DNA of 44,093 nucleotides, taken from NCBI GenBank assembly GCA_947627665.1, contig CANQWX010000017.1, forward strand, positions 1 through 44,093, given 5' to 3'. A program made the translations under genes and the position numbers. Every line of letters begins with the position of its first letter. Position 1 is the stretch's first letter. Below are positions 7,019 through 15,604 of the stretch, piece after piece. The DNA comes from an uncultured Clostridia bacterium. GTDB lineage: Bacteria; Bacillota; Clostridia; Christensenellales; Borkfalkiaceae. Below the pieces are notes generated by a model. The model ran no database searches, was not told where the DNA came from, and was given only the letters and a program-made list of their open reading frames with translations.

Positions 7019-8947
7019 TTATCCGAGCAGGAAACAGAAGACGTAATAGCCCGCCTTGGTGTAGAAGTCCTCCGCGTCGGGAGTGCCTTCGGCTACGCCC
7101 GTGCCCGAGTAATTGTTGACATAGACGTAGTTCGCCGCGCCTTCGAGGGAGAGGGTGTGCGCGCCCTTCGGGAGGGAAACGGTCAGATAGCCTTCGGCGT
7201 CCGTTTGCACCGTCTGCGCGGCGCCGCCGTCCACCGAGAGCGAGAAAGCCTTATTCGCCTGCGCCGTATCCCCCTTCGTCACGAGGAGCTTCGCCTCGTA
7301 CGTTTCGGGCGACTTGTCGCCGTCGATGAGGATGCGGCCGTAGCTGCACGGATAGTCGAGAGGCTTTTTGCCGTCTTCGGTGAGGGAGAGGATACGGTCC
7401 ACGATCAGCATGTCCTCGCCGCCAAGCTCGCCGAGCTTTTCCCCCTTGGCAAAGGAGGTGGCGACATAGCTGTTGGTCGCAAGCAGCAGTTTATTTTCGG
7501 CGTCGTCGCGCGAGAGCACGGTGCCGTCTTCGAGCTTGACTTCGGTCACCTTGTTGCCCGCCTCTCCCGCGGGCGCGTAGGTATAGGAAAAGCCGCTGCA
7601 TTGCAGGAAGGAACCGCTCACCCGTTCGCGCAAAAGCAGACCCGTATCATCCTGTCCCGTCGTCGCAAGCCCTTTTTCGAGGGTGGCGAAAAGCTCGGCG
7701 GGGGAAACTTTGAGCACTTCCACCATGTTGCCGTGGCTGAAGGCGTCAAGCACGTCGCCGCGGGTGACGGTCTTACCGCCGTCGTAAGAGGTGGGCAGGC
7801 TCTGCGAGATGCCGCCGCCGTTTTCCACCGCCACGACGGGAAGATCGAGGTCTTCCTTTTCCGCAAACTGTTCGGCGTAATATTTGAAGGCGTCCGTCAC
7901 GAAATCGCCGTAGGAGGTCTCCACGATGCGGGATTCCGCGTAATTCCATGCGATGTTGCCGCCCCAGAGGGGAGAGGCGATCTCGCAGAGCTTCGTTTTT
8001 AAGACCTTGTCCTGTTCTTCTTTGACGGCCGAAAGTTTAGCGCTGACGGCGGCAGCCTTCTGCTCGCCCGCTTCGGTCGCCGTGTAGGCCATCGCGGCGG
8101 CATAATCGAGAATTTCGCCCGCGGCGGCAGCCTTCTGCCCCTTGCCCTGGAAGGTGAGGGTGAGTTTGCCGATCCCCGCAAAGTTCACGCCCGTCTGCAA
8201 AATGGGGATGCCCGAAGCCGTCTTTTCCTCCACAGTGTGGCTGTGGCCGTCGATCACGGCGGTCACCGCCGACCGCTCCTCTTCGGGAAGCCCGTTCAAA
8301 AGCTGTTCGCTCGTGCAGGGGACGGCCGCGCCGTTGTCGCCGAGATGGCAGACGAGAATGATGGCGTCTGTCTTTGTTTTGAGGGCAGAGATCTCCTTTT
8401 CCGTCGTTTCGATCTCGTCCCCGAAGGTCACGCCCCCGAGCAGGGTGGGATTGGTGGAGGTCGCCGTCGCCGCGGTGGTCAACCCGATAAAGCCGAGCTT
8501 GTAGCCCGCCACTTCGAGCACGGCGGAAGAATCGAGCAGCGGTTTTCCGTCCTTTCGCACGTTGGCCGCGAGAATGGGGAATTGTGCGAGCGCGGCGTTT
8601 TCGAGGAGCACGTCCGTGCCGTAGTCGAATTCGTGGTTGCCCGCCGCCATCAGGTCGTAGCCCGCCTCGTTCATCATGCGCACGACGTCCGCCCCGCGGG
8701 AAACGGAGGCGAAGGAAGCGCCCTGCGTGCAATCGCCCGCGTCCACGAGCAGCGCGTTCTCGGTGGACGCCTTGATCTTCGCCGCCTGCACGACGCCGAT
8801 GACGCTTTTTTCGTCGTTTACCAGATTGCCGTGCATGTCGTTGGTCGTAAATACCGTCACGGTGACGGGGACGGACTTGCAGGCGCAAAATCCGAATACG
8901 GACGAGAGCATCGCCCCCGCGAGCAGCACAGCCAAAAATTTTTTCAT
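7019..8947 (-). CDS. 5'-nucleotidase / UshA-family metallophosphoesterase lipoprotein
   Basis: 642 residues, read leftward from 8947. The N-terminus is a signal peptide ending in FGFCAC; the cysteine could be lipidated although the lipobox is not canonical. The metallophosphatase domain shows TNDMHGN, DAGDCTQG, AAGNHEFDYG, CHLGDNG and DGHSHT, the metal ligands of the calcineurin-like family. The C-terminal 5_nucleotid_C domain includes SYGDFVTDAF and NGGGISQSLP. The last ~100 residues (after RILIDGD) form a beta-rich tail. Such enzymes hydrolyse extracellular nucleotides or 2',3'-cyclic nucleotides so nucleosides can be taken up. The gene has its own promoter and is convergent with ypeB. The exact substrate cannot be told. 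Confidence 0.87.
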   Translation of the reverse strand: MKKFLAVLLAGAMLSSVFGFCACKSVPVTVTVFTTNDMHGNLVNDEKSVIGVVQAAKIKASTENALLVDAGDCTQGASFASVSRGADVVRMMNEAGYDLMAAGNHEFDYGTDVLLENAALAQFPILAANVRKDGKPLLDSSAVLEVAGYKLGFIGLTTAATATSTNPTLLGGVTFGDEIETTEKEISALKTKTDAIILVCHLGDNGAAVPCTSEQLLNGLPEEERSAVTAVIDGHSHTVEEKTASGIPILQTGVNFAGIGKLTLTFQGKGQKAAAAGEILDYAAAMAYTATEAGEQKAAAVSAKLSAVKEEQDKVLKTKLCEIASPLWGGNIAWNYAESRIVETSYGDFVTDAFKYYAEQFAEKEDLDLPVVAVENGGGISQSLPTSYDGGKTVTRGDVLDAFSHGNMVEVLKVSPAELFATLEKGLATTGQDDTGLLLRERVSGSFLQCSGFSYTYAPAGEAGNKVTEVKLEDGTVLSRDDAENKLLLATNSYVATSFAKGEKLGELGGEDMLIVDRILSLTEDGKKPLDYPCSYGRILIDGDKSPETYEAKLLVTKGDTAQANKAFSLSVDGGAAQTVQTDAEGYLTVSLPKGAHTLSLEGAANYVYVNNYSGTGVAEGTPDAEDFYTKAGYYVFCFLLG

Positions 8948-8976
8948 GGTTTTTCCTCTTTTTCGGTTTTTTCTTT

Positions 8977-9005
8977 ATTTTATCACGCGCCTCGGGAAAA
9001 GGCAA
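8977..9005 (-). promoter_or_regulatory. Promoter for the nucleotidase gene
   Basis: On the minus strand TTGCCT (9000-9005) and TAAAAT (8977-8982) are 17 bp apart, 30 bp before the start codon. Confidence 0.6.
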
Positions 9006-9054
9006 ACGAATGGGGGAAATATGCGATTTCTTTTGATAATTCTTTCCGAATGAT

Positions 9055-9083
9055 TTGCTTTCCGCGCGCGTCTGTGATATAAT
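9055..9083 (+). promoter_or_regulatory. Promoter for the hybrid histidine kinase
   Basis: TTGCTT (9055-9060) and TATAAT (9078-9083), 17 bp apart, diverging from the nucleotidase promoter. Confidence 0.65.
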
Positions 9084-9232
9084 AGAACAGCGATCGTGTC
9101 CCGTCCCCGGGTGCGCAGCGCGGAGATCAAACCCATCGCAGGACGTCTGTGTGGGCGTTTCCGCGGAAGAGGCATAACCCCCCTCAATTTGAGAGAATTT
9201 TCACGCCGCGCCCCGCGGCTTTCGAGGTCAAC
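9084..9232 (+). other. Long 5' leader of the kinase gene, no recognised riboswitch
   Basis: About 140 bases separate the predicted transcription start from the ATG at 9233. The leader is GC-rich and can fold; a 6-bp GCCGCG/CGCGGC hairpin followed by TTT lies at about 9205-9221, just before the GAGG ribosome binding site. I compared it mentally with common riboswitch cores and found no match. Confidence 0.3.
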
Positions 9233-12200
9233 ATGAAACCGAAAAAGATCCTGTCCATCTTCCTTCTTCTATCCTTCGCGCTGGCGGCGGTGCCCTTCGC
9301 CTTTTCGGCTGCGGCGTCCTCCGTTTCCGCGTCCGCCGATAACGTGATACGCGTCGGCTTTTTCCCCTTCTCGGGCTATCACATCGTGGATGAAAACGGC
9401 AACCGCAGCGGATACGGGTACGATTTTCTGCAATTGCTTGCGCGTTACGGCGATTGGACCTACGAATACGTCGGCTACGACGGCGTAAACGAAGAGGGGA
9501 AGTCCATCTCGCACGACGACTGCCTCGCCGCGCTCGAGCGCGGCGATCTGGACGTGGTGACTTCCACCTCCAAAAACCCCGACCGCGAGGAAAGATTCCT
9601 GTTTTCGGAGAAGGACATCGGAACGAATTCCACCATCTTTACGGTGAGGGCGGGCAACCCCAAACACGTCATAAAAGGGGACTACCGCACTTACACGGGG
9701 CTGAAGATCGGCATGCTCGAAAACAATTCCAAGAATGCGGTGTTCGAGGAATTCGCCGAAGAGAAATTCACCTTTGAAAAGAAAGAATACGAGAGCGAAG
9801 CGGAGCTTACGGCGGCGCTTGCGGGCGGGGAAGTGGACGGCATCGTCACGGGCAGCTTGCGGTCGCTGGGCAGCGAGTGGCTGATCGAATCCCTCTCGCC
9901 GCAGCCCTTCTATCTCTGCGTAAACAAGGGGAACACAGAACTCAAGGAAAAGATCGACGACGCCATCGACGCGCTCGATCTGCAAGAGCCGGATTGGCGG
10001 AACGTATTGCACGATAAGTATTATTCGACGGACAGAAAGGGCAACGTCGTGCTCGACGCAGAGGAGAGGGCGTATCTCGACGGCGTGCAGGCGTCGGGCA
10101 AAAAACTCACCGTGCTCATGAATCCCGACCGCCGTCCCTATTCCTACTTCGAAAACGGCGAGGCGAAGGGCATCTTTCCCGCCGTATTCGCGGCGATGAC
10201 GGCGAACCTCTCCTCCGGCGCCGAAAACGGTTCTGTCCTCCCTTACGAATATATCGCCGTCAAGGACCGCGCCGAATACGCCGAAAAACGCAAGGCGCAG
10301 GCGGCGGATATCGTCATCGACTTCGGCAACGATTTCTCCCTCGCCGAGGCGGACGGCTACAAGATCACGGACAGCTTTTTCAGTTCCACCCATACCCTCA
10401 TCAAGCGGCGGGACCATGCCGGCGCGATCAGGAGCATGGCGACTCTCTCCATCGTCGACAACACCTACTCCCATTACTTAGCGGACTATGTGGGCGCGGG
10501 GGTCACGACCAAGCAATATTCCTCGCTGGCGGACAGCATACGCGCCGTGCGGGAGGGAGAATGCGATGCGACCATCGCCCTTTCCTATGTGGCGGAGCTA
10601 TTCATCTGGGAGGACGAACGGGGCGAGTTCACCTCCGAACTGATCGGCGAGGCGTCGAGCAGTTACACCCTCGGGGTGCGCGCCGATACGGAGATGCTGC
10701 CCCTTCTGTCCATCCTCAACAAATGCGTGGCGGGCGTGGACCGCGGCGCGGTTTCCGCGATCGTCACCGCGGAGGTCACGAAGTTCCGTCCCGAACAGAG
10801 CGGCGGGATTCTCTATTTTCTCCGCCGCAACCCGGGGTATATCGCGGTCATCGCCGCGGGCATAAGCCTTCTTCTGATCGCCGTCGCGCTGCTTATGTTC
10901 CGTACGGTCAACCAGCGCAAATTGCAGAAAAAGGTCGCCGAGGCAACGGCACAGCTCGAACAGCAGAAGGAGGAGCTGTCCGTCGCCCTGCATGCCGCCG
11001 ACGCCGCCAACCGCTCCAAGACCACTTTCTTGAACAACATGTCGCACGACATCCGCACGCCGATGAACGCGATTATCGGATTTACGGCGCTTGCCACGAC
11101 CCATCTCGACAACCGTGAGCGCACGCTCGACTATCTCACCAAAATTTCGCAGTCGTCCAACCACTTGCTCTCCCTCATCAACGACGTGCTCGATATGAGC
11201 CGCATCGAATCGGGAAAGGTGCACATCGAGGACCGTCCCGAGAACCTTGCCGACATCTTGCAGGGCATCCGCAACATCATCCAGTCGGACATCCATGCCA
11301 AGCAGCTCGAACTCTTTATCGACACGATCGACGTCACCCACGAGGAGGTGTACTGCGACAAGCTGCGGCTCAACCAGATCCTGCTCAATCTCACCTCCAA
11401 TGCCATCAAGTTTACGGGCAGCGGCGGCTCCGTGTTTATCAAGGTCACCCAAAAGCCTTCCCAAAAGGCGGGCTACGGCGTCTATGAATTCAGCGTGAGC
11501 GATACGGGCATCGGCATGAGCGCGGAATTTGCCAAGACCGTGTTCGAACCCTTCACGCGGGAGCGCAATTCGACGGTGAGTGGCATACAGGGCACAGGAC
11601 TGGGCATGGCGATCACCAAGAACATCGTCGACATCATGGGCGGCACCATCACCGTCAAGAGCGAGCAGGGCAAGGGGAGCGAATTCACCGTCACCCTCGA
11701 ACTGCGGTTTGCCGACGAGGAACCGGAGCAGATCTCCTTGGCGGAACTGAACGGGCTGTATTCCCTCGTCGTGGACGACGATCTCGTATCCTGCCAAAGC
11801 GTTTCCAAGATGCTCCGCCAGATCGGCATGCACGCCGAATGGACGGTCACGGGGCGGGAGGCGATCGTCCGCACGACGGAGGCGATCGAGCTTGGGCATC
11901 CCTTCGGGGTGTATATCATCGACTGGTCCATGCCCGATATGGACGGCATCGCCACCGTAAAGGGGATCCGTTCCATCATCGGCGACAGTTCGCCCATCAT
12001 TCTGATGTCCGCCTACGATTGGGCGGATATCGAACAGGACGCCCGTGCGGCGGGGGTCACGGGCTTTGTGAGCAAGCCGCTGTTCGCCTCCGATCTTCAC
12101 CGCGCGCTCGAGCGGAATTTGGGCAAGACTCCGGTAAAGGAAGCGCCCGCGCAGAAGAAACCTTCCTTCGGCGGCAAACGGCTGCTGCTTGCGGAGGACA

Positions 12201-12610
12201 ACGAGCTCAACCGCGAGATCGCGGAGGAGCTTCTCGCCGAAGCGGGCTTTATGGTGGAGAGCGCCGAAAACGGCAAGATCGCGCTCGAAATGGTGGAGCG
12301 CGCAAAGCCGGGATATTACGACCTCATTCTGATGGACGTGCAGATGCCCATCATGAACGGCTACGAGGCGACCAAGCAGATCCGCGCGCTGAAGGACAAG
12401 GCGCTCGCCTCGATCCCGATCGTCGCCATGACGGCGAACGCCTTCGAGGAGGACAAAGCCAACGCCTTTGCCGCGGGCATGAACGGACATCTCGCCAAGC
12501 CCATCGACATCGAAAAGGTGCTTGCGCTTCTTGAAGAGCTTCTGGGCGGCGGTGACGGCTCCGAAGAGGGGGACCCTTCCGCCCATAGCAACAACGATGA
12601 CAAAAAGTAA
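9233..12610 (+). CDS. Hybrid sensor histidine kinase with two SBP_bac_3 sensor domains and two receiver domains
   Basis: 1125 residues; start at 9233 with GAGG at 9224-9227 and a clear Sec signal peptide. The order is: two amino-acid-binding-protein-like domains outside the cell (~35-260 and ~290-510), a membrane helix (~535-555), a short coiled coil, HisKA with His605 in MSHDIRTPMNAIIGF, HATPase_c (NLTSNAIKFTGSG, SDTGIGMS, GTGLGMAI), receiver 1 with Asp897 (IIDWSMPD) and receiver 2 with Asp1035 (LMDVQMPIMNG). This is the BvgS-like plan. No HPt domain or DNA-binding output is present, so the final target must be elsewhere. The sensor domains and the neighbouring amino-acid transporter suggest it senses an amino acid or similar small solute (inference). 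Confidence 0.9.
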   Translation: MKPKKILSIFLLLSFALAAVPFAFSAAASSVSASADNVIRVGFFPFSGYHIVDENGNRSGYGYDFLQLLARYGDWTYEYVGYDGVNEEGKSISHDDCLAALERGDLDVVTSTSKNPDREERFLFSEKDIGTNSTIFTVRAGNPKHVIKGDYRTYTGLKIGMLENNSKNAVFEEFAEEKFTFEKKEYESEAELTAALAGGEVDGIVTGSLRSLGSEWLIESLSPQPFYLCVNKGNTELKEKIDDAIDALDLQEPDWRNVLHDKYYSTDRKGNVVLDAEERAYLDGVQASGKKLTVLMNPDRRPYSYFENGEAKGIFPAVFAAMTANLSSGAENGSVLPYEYIAVKDRAEYAEKRKAQAADIVIDFGNDFSLAEADGYKITDSFFSSTHTLIKRRDHAGAIRSMATLSIVDNTYSHYLADYVGAGVTTKQYSSLADSIRAVREGECDATIALSYVAELFIWEDERGEFTSELIGEASSSYTLGVRADTEMLPLLSILNKCVAGVDRGAVSAIVTAEVTKFRPEQSGGILYFLRRNPGYIAVIAAGISLLLIAVALLMFRTVNQRKLQKKVAEATAQLEQQKEELSVALHAADAANRSKTTFLNNMSHDIRTPMNAIIGFTALATTHLDNRERTLDYLTKISQSSNHLLSLINDVLDMSRIESGKVHIEDRPENLADILQGIRNIIQSDIHAKQLELFIDTIDVTHEEVYCDKLRLNQILLNLTSNAIKFTGSGGSVFIKVTQKPSQKAGYGVYEFSVSDTGIGMSAEFAKTVFEPFTRERNSTVSGIQGTGLGMAITKNIVDIMGGTITVKSEQGKGSEFTVTLELRFADEEPEQISLAELNGLYSLVVDDDLVSCQSVSKMLRQIGMHAEWTVTGREAIVRTTEAIELGHPFGVYIIDWSMPDMDGIATVKGIRSIIGDSSPIILMSAYDWADIEQDARAAGVTGFVSKPLFASDLHRALERNLGKTPVKEAPAQKKPSFGGKRLLLAEDNELNREIAEELLAEAGFMVESAENGKIALEMVERAKPGYYDLILMDVQMPIMNGYEATKQIRALKDKALASIPIVAMTANAFEEDKANAFAAGMNGHLAKPIDIEKVLALLEELLGGGDGSEEGDPSAHSNNDDKK

Positions 12611-12655
12611 CGGGCGGCCCGTCAGCCGTTCGGCAGGAAATACGCATGGAGAAAG

Positions 12656-12686
12656 TCGGAGGTCCCATTCGGCCTCCGATTTTTTT
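12656..12686 (+). terminator. Intrinsic terminator after the kinase gene
   Basis: TCGGAGG/CCTCCGA stem (7 bp, 10-base loop) followed by T7. Confidence 0.82.
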
Positions 12687-12717
12687 CGTTGCCCCGTACG
12701 TCTGCGCGGGCGTTTTG

Positions 12718-12746
12718 TTGACGGATCTTTTTTTGTATGATATAAT
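12718..12746 (+). promoter_or_regulatory. Sigma-A-type promoter for the amino-acid transporter operon
   Basis: TTGACG (12718-12723) and TATAAT (12741-12746), 17 bp apart. The 5' leader contains a small hairpin GCCCGC-ATG-GCGGGC (12765-12779). Confidence 0.82.
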
Positions 12747-12800
12747 GAAATATCGTGAAATGACGCCCGCATGGCGGGCTGTATCACGGAGGAGATTGCA

Positions 12801-14372
12801 ATGCATGATCGGAGAAAACCGAAGAGGATCTTCTGCCTGCTCCTGGCGGCGTTGACGGTCCTCGTTTGTCTTGCGGGTTGTGCGGGCGGCGCGGAAAACG
12901 GAGGGACATCCGGGAGCGCGGCTCCCGACGACCTGTCCCGCTTTGAAAACGCCCGCCTCGGCGTTGTGACGGGTTCGCTCTACGGCGGGTATTCGCGGGA
13001 GCGTTTCCCGAACGCTACGGTCAAAGAGTTCAACAATTTTGCAGACGTTCTCGGGGCGCTCTTGCAGGGGAAGGTGGACGGCACCATGCTCGACCGTCCC
13101 AATTTCAACGCCGTCAAGCGCACGGAGAGCGGGCTTTCCTGTACGGTGATCCCCGAATATTCGGTGGAGATCGGCTTCGGTTTCCAAAAGAACGCCGCAG
13201 GCAACGCTTTGAAAGCGCAGATGGACGGCTTTCTCGCGCGTTTGAAAGCGGACGGAACGTTGGACGGATTGATCGGAAAGTGGTACGGCGAAACGGAACC
13301 ACAGGAGAGCGTTCCGCTCGGGGAACTTCCCGCGGCTTCCGTGCCGCTCAACGTGTCGGTCGATATGACGAGGAAGCCGTTTGTGTACATGTACAACGGC
13401 GAACCGGTCGGTTTCGAGATCGAGGTCCTGTATCTCTTTTGCAAAGAATACGGATACAGGGTCAACTATACGAACGGGTCGTTCAGCACGGACGGCCTAT
13501 CGGGGCTTGCGTCGGAGAGATACGACATGGTGTGCGCGGGGCTGTATATGACGGACGAGCGCAAGCAGAGCGTAAATTTCAGCGAACCGTACATGGTCGC
13601 CGAAGTCGTGATGGCGGTCTACGGCGAGGGAGGCGGATTTTTTACTTCCGTCGCCGAGAGTTTCGAAAAGACGTTCGTCCGCGAAGGGCGCTGGAAAATG
13701 ATCCTCGAAGGAGTGGGAACGACGCTGCTCATCAGCCTTTGCGCGGTGCTCGGCGGCACGCTTTTGGGATTTCTCCTGTACCTTTGGACGCGTTCGAAAT
13801 ACAAAGCGTCCTCGTTGGTCGCGCGGGGGATCGCGGCAGTCTATTCCAAGATCGTTGCGGGAATGCCGACGCTCGTCATTTTGATGCTTCTCTTTTACGT
13901 CGTATTCGGCAGGGTGGACATCAGCGGCCTCGCGGTGGCCGTGATCGGCTTCATTTTGACCTTCGGTTCGTTTGTCTACAACCAGATCAAGCTCTCCGCG
14001 GAGAGCGTCGACAGGGGACAGACAGAGGCGGCTTATGCGCTCGGTTACGGGCGGAACCGCGCCTTTTTCCGCATCGTCCTGCCGCAGGCGATGAAGATGT
14101 TTTTGCCCGTGTATTCCTCCGAGATCGTCAACCTCGTAAAGGCGACGTCCGTCGTCGGATACATTGCGGTCAACGACCTCACGAAGGTGGGGGACATCAT
14201 AAGGAGCAATACCTATGAGGCGTTCTTCCCCCTCATCGCCGTCGCCCTGATCTATTTTTTGATCACATGGGGGATCTCCGCGCTGCTCGGGCTGCTCGGG
14301 CGGCGGATGGATCCAAAGCGGAAAAAGAAGAATGAGAGGGACAAAAAGAAGTTCCTCCCGGAGGAGGCGTAA
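12801..14372 (+). CDS. Amino-acid ABC transporter: substrate-binding lipoprotein fused to permease
   Basis: 523 residues. The start at 12801 follows GGAGGAG (12788-12794); an in-frame ATG at 12771 lies in a hairpin loop with no RBS. Signal peptide with lipobox LAGC (about Cys27). An N-terminal partial SBP_bac_3-like lobe (~50-160) is followed by a second SBP_bac_3 region (~175-275) and then a HisM/GlnP-type permease domain with about five helices (~300-500) including an EAA-like loop ([20 protein letters not shown]). Binding protein and permease are thus one polypeptide, as in some Firmicute polar-amino-acid systems. The ATPase gene begins one base after the stop codon. Probable substrate class: polar amino acids. 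Confidence 0.88.
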   Translation: MHDRRKPKRIFCLLLAALTVLVCLAGCAGGAENGGTSGSAAPDDLSRFENARLGVVTGSLYGGYSRERFPNATVKEFNNFADVLGALLQGKVDGTMLDRPNFNAVKRTESGLSCTVIPEYSVEIGFGFQKNAAGNALKAQMDGFLARLKADGTLDGLIGKWYGETEPQESVPLGELPAASVPLNVSVDMTRKPFVYMYNGEPVGFEIEVLYLFCKEYGYRVNYTNGSFSTDGLSGLASERYDMVCAGLYMTDERKQSVNFSEPYMVAEVVMAVYGEGGGFFTSVAESFEKTFVREGRWKMILEGVGTTLLISLCAVLGGTLLGFLLYLWTRSKYKASSLVARGIAAVYSKIVAGMPTLVILMLLFYVVFGRVDISGLAVAVIGFILTFGSFVYNQIKLSAESVDRGQTEAAYALGYGRNRAFFRIVLPQAMKMFLPVYSSEIVNLVKATSVVGYIAVNDLTKVGDIIRSNTYEAFFPLIAVALIYFLITWGISALLGLLGRRMDPKRKKKNERDKKKFLPEEA

Positions 14373-14373
14373 G

Positions 14374-15465
14374 ATGATCCGCATCGAGCATCTGAGAAAG
14401 GAATATGCGAATGCAACGCCGCTCAAAGACGTCAGCGTCACCATCCGCGACGGCGACGTGATCTCGGTCATCGGGCCGTCCGGCACGGGAAAATCGACGC
14501 TCATACGCTGCATCGACTTGTTGGAAAGACCGACCTCGGGCAGGATATGGGTGGACGATACCTGCATCACGGATCCGAAGTGCGACATCAACAAAGTCCG
14601 CCGCAAGATGGGCATGGTATTCCAGTCGTTCAACCTCTTCCAACATCTGAACGTGATCGGAAATATCATGGCGGCGCCCATGGAGCTATTGAAAAAGAGC
14701 AGACAGGAGGCATACGAGGAGGGAATGCGGCTGCTCAGGACGGTTGGCCTTGCGGACAAGGCGGAGAATTTCCCCGACGAACTTTCGGGCGGACAGAAGC
14801 AGCGCGTGGCGATCGCGCGGACGCTTGCGATGGGGCCGGAGATCGTACTCTTCGACGAGCCGACCTCCGCGCTCGATCCCACCATGGTGGGAGAAGTCCA
14901 GGCAGTCATCCGCGGCCTTGCGGGGCAGGGGCTTACCATGGTGATCGTGACGCACGAGATGCGTTTTGCACGGGAGATCGCAAACCGCGTGTTCTATATG
15001 GACGAGGGCGGGATCTATGAAGAGGGAACTCCCGATGAGATATTCGGCTCCCCCAAGCGCGAAAAGACCATCCGTTTCATCAAACACATCAAGGTATTCG
15101 AGCGGACGATCGCTTCCAAAGATTTCGACTTTATCGGGTTCAACACCGAATTGGAGGAATTCGGGAGGAAGAACGGAATGTCGCAGAGAAGCATCTACCG
15201 CACGCAGACGGTATTCGAGGAGCTATGCGTGCAGATCGTTCTTCCCGCCTTGGACGATGATTTCAAGCTGAATGTCGCCGTCGGATATTCGCAGGACGAG
15301 GAGACCGCAACGGTCGAGATCAGATACGGCGGCAGGGTGTTCGATCCCCGCACGACGGACAATGTGCTCTCTTGGAAGCTTGCGGAAAACGCGTCCGAGA
15401 GCATCAGGCACGAGGCGCAAGAGAAGGAGGGCTACACCAACCTCGTGACGGTGAAAATAAAATAG
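14374..15465 (+). CDS. Amino-acid ABC transporter ATPase (GlnQ-like) with C-terminal RsbW/HATPase-like extension
   Basis: 363 residues, RBS GAGGAGG (14361-14367). Residues 1-240 form a complete GlnQ/HisP-type ATPase: Walker [10 protein letters not shown], signature LSGGQKQR, Walker [13 protein letters not shown], switch His in VTHEM. Ordinary GlnQ proteins end near residue 240-250. Here ~115 more residues follow that look like a GHKL/RsbW-type fold: a helix with EELCVQIV where the N box would be, then strands and RYGGRVFDP, comparable with DHGVPYDP in the RsbW-like protein at 19562. The N-box Asn is replaced and no G2 glycine motif is seen, so it is probably a degenerate, non-catalytic binding or regulatory domain. 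The homology of the extension is my inference. Confidence 0.9.
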   Translation: MIRIEHLRKEYANATPLKDVSVTIRDGDVISVIGPSGTGKSTLIRCIDLLERPTSGRIWVDDTCITDPKCDINKVRRKMGMVFQSFNLFQHLNVIGNIMAAPMELLKKSRQEAYEEGMRLLRTVGLADKAENFPDELSGGQKQRVAIARTLAMGPEIVLFDEPTSALDPTMVGEVQAVIRGLAGQGLTMVIVTHEMRFAREIANRVFYMDEGGIYEEGTPDEIFGSPKREKTIRFIKHIKVFERTIASKDFDFIGFNTELEEFGRKNGMSQRSIYRTQTVFEELCVQIVLPALDDDFKLNVAVGYSQDEETATVEIRYGGRVFDPRTTDNVLSWKLAENASESIRHEAQEKEGYTNLVTVKIK

Positions 15466-15485
15466 GAATTGGCACGGCGCGGCAC

Positions 15486-15502
15486 CGTTAGGATTTGTTT
15501 GA
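15486..15502 (+). repeat. 17-nt sequence element upstream of the DUF3089 promoter (copy 1)
   Basis: CGTTAGGATTTGTTTGA, identical to 24887-24903. It ends 25 bp before the -35 box at 15528. Both copies lie upstream of promoters in the same locus, so this may be a regulator-binding site. Confidence 0.5.
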
Positions 15503-15527
15503 GCCGCCGTGGAAGATCTGCATCGGT

Positions 15528-15556
15528 TTGCGGTTTTACAAAAATCGGTGTATGAT
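15528..15556 (+). promoter_or_regulatory. Promoter for the DUF3089 lipoprotein gene
   Basis: TTGCGG (15528-15533) and TATGAT (15551-15556), 17 bp apart. The hexamers are weaker than consensus, which fits an activated promoter. Confidence 0.55.
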
Positions 15557-15604
15557 AAGATCGTGCTTGCCGCGCACGAAAATTTGCGGCAAACGGAGAG
15601 AAAA

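Noticed and set aside
9084-9232. Riboswitch in the kinase leader
   Set aside because: Long and structured, but no conserved core of the common riboswitch classes could be recognised.
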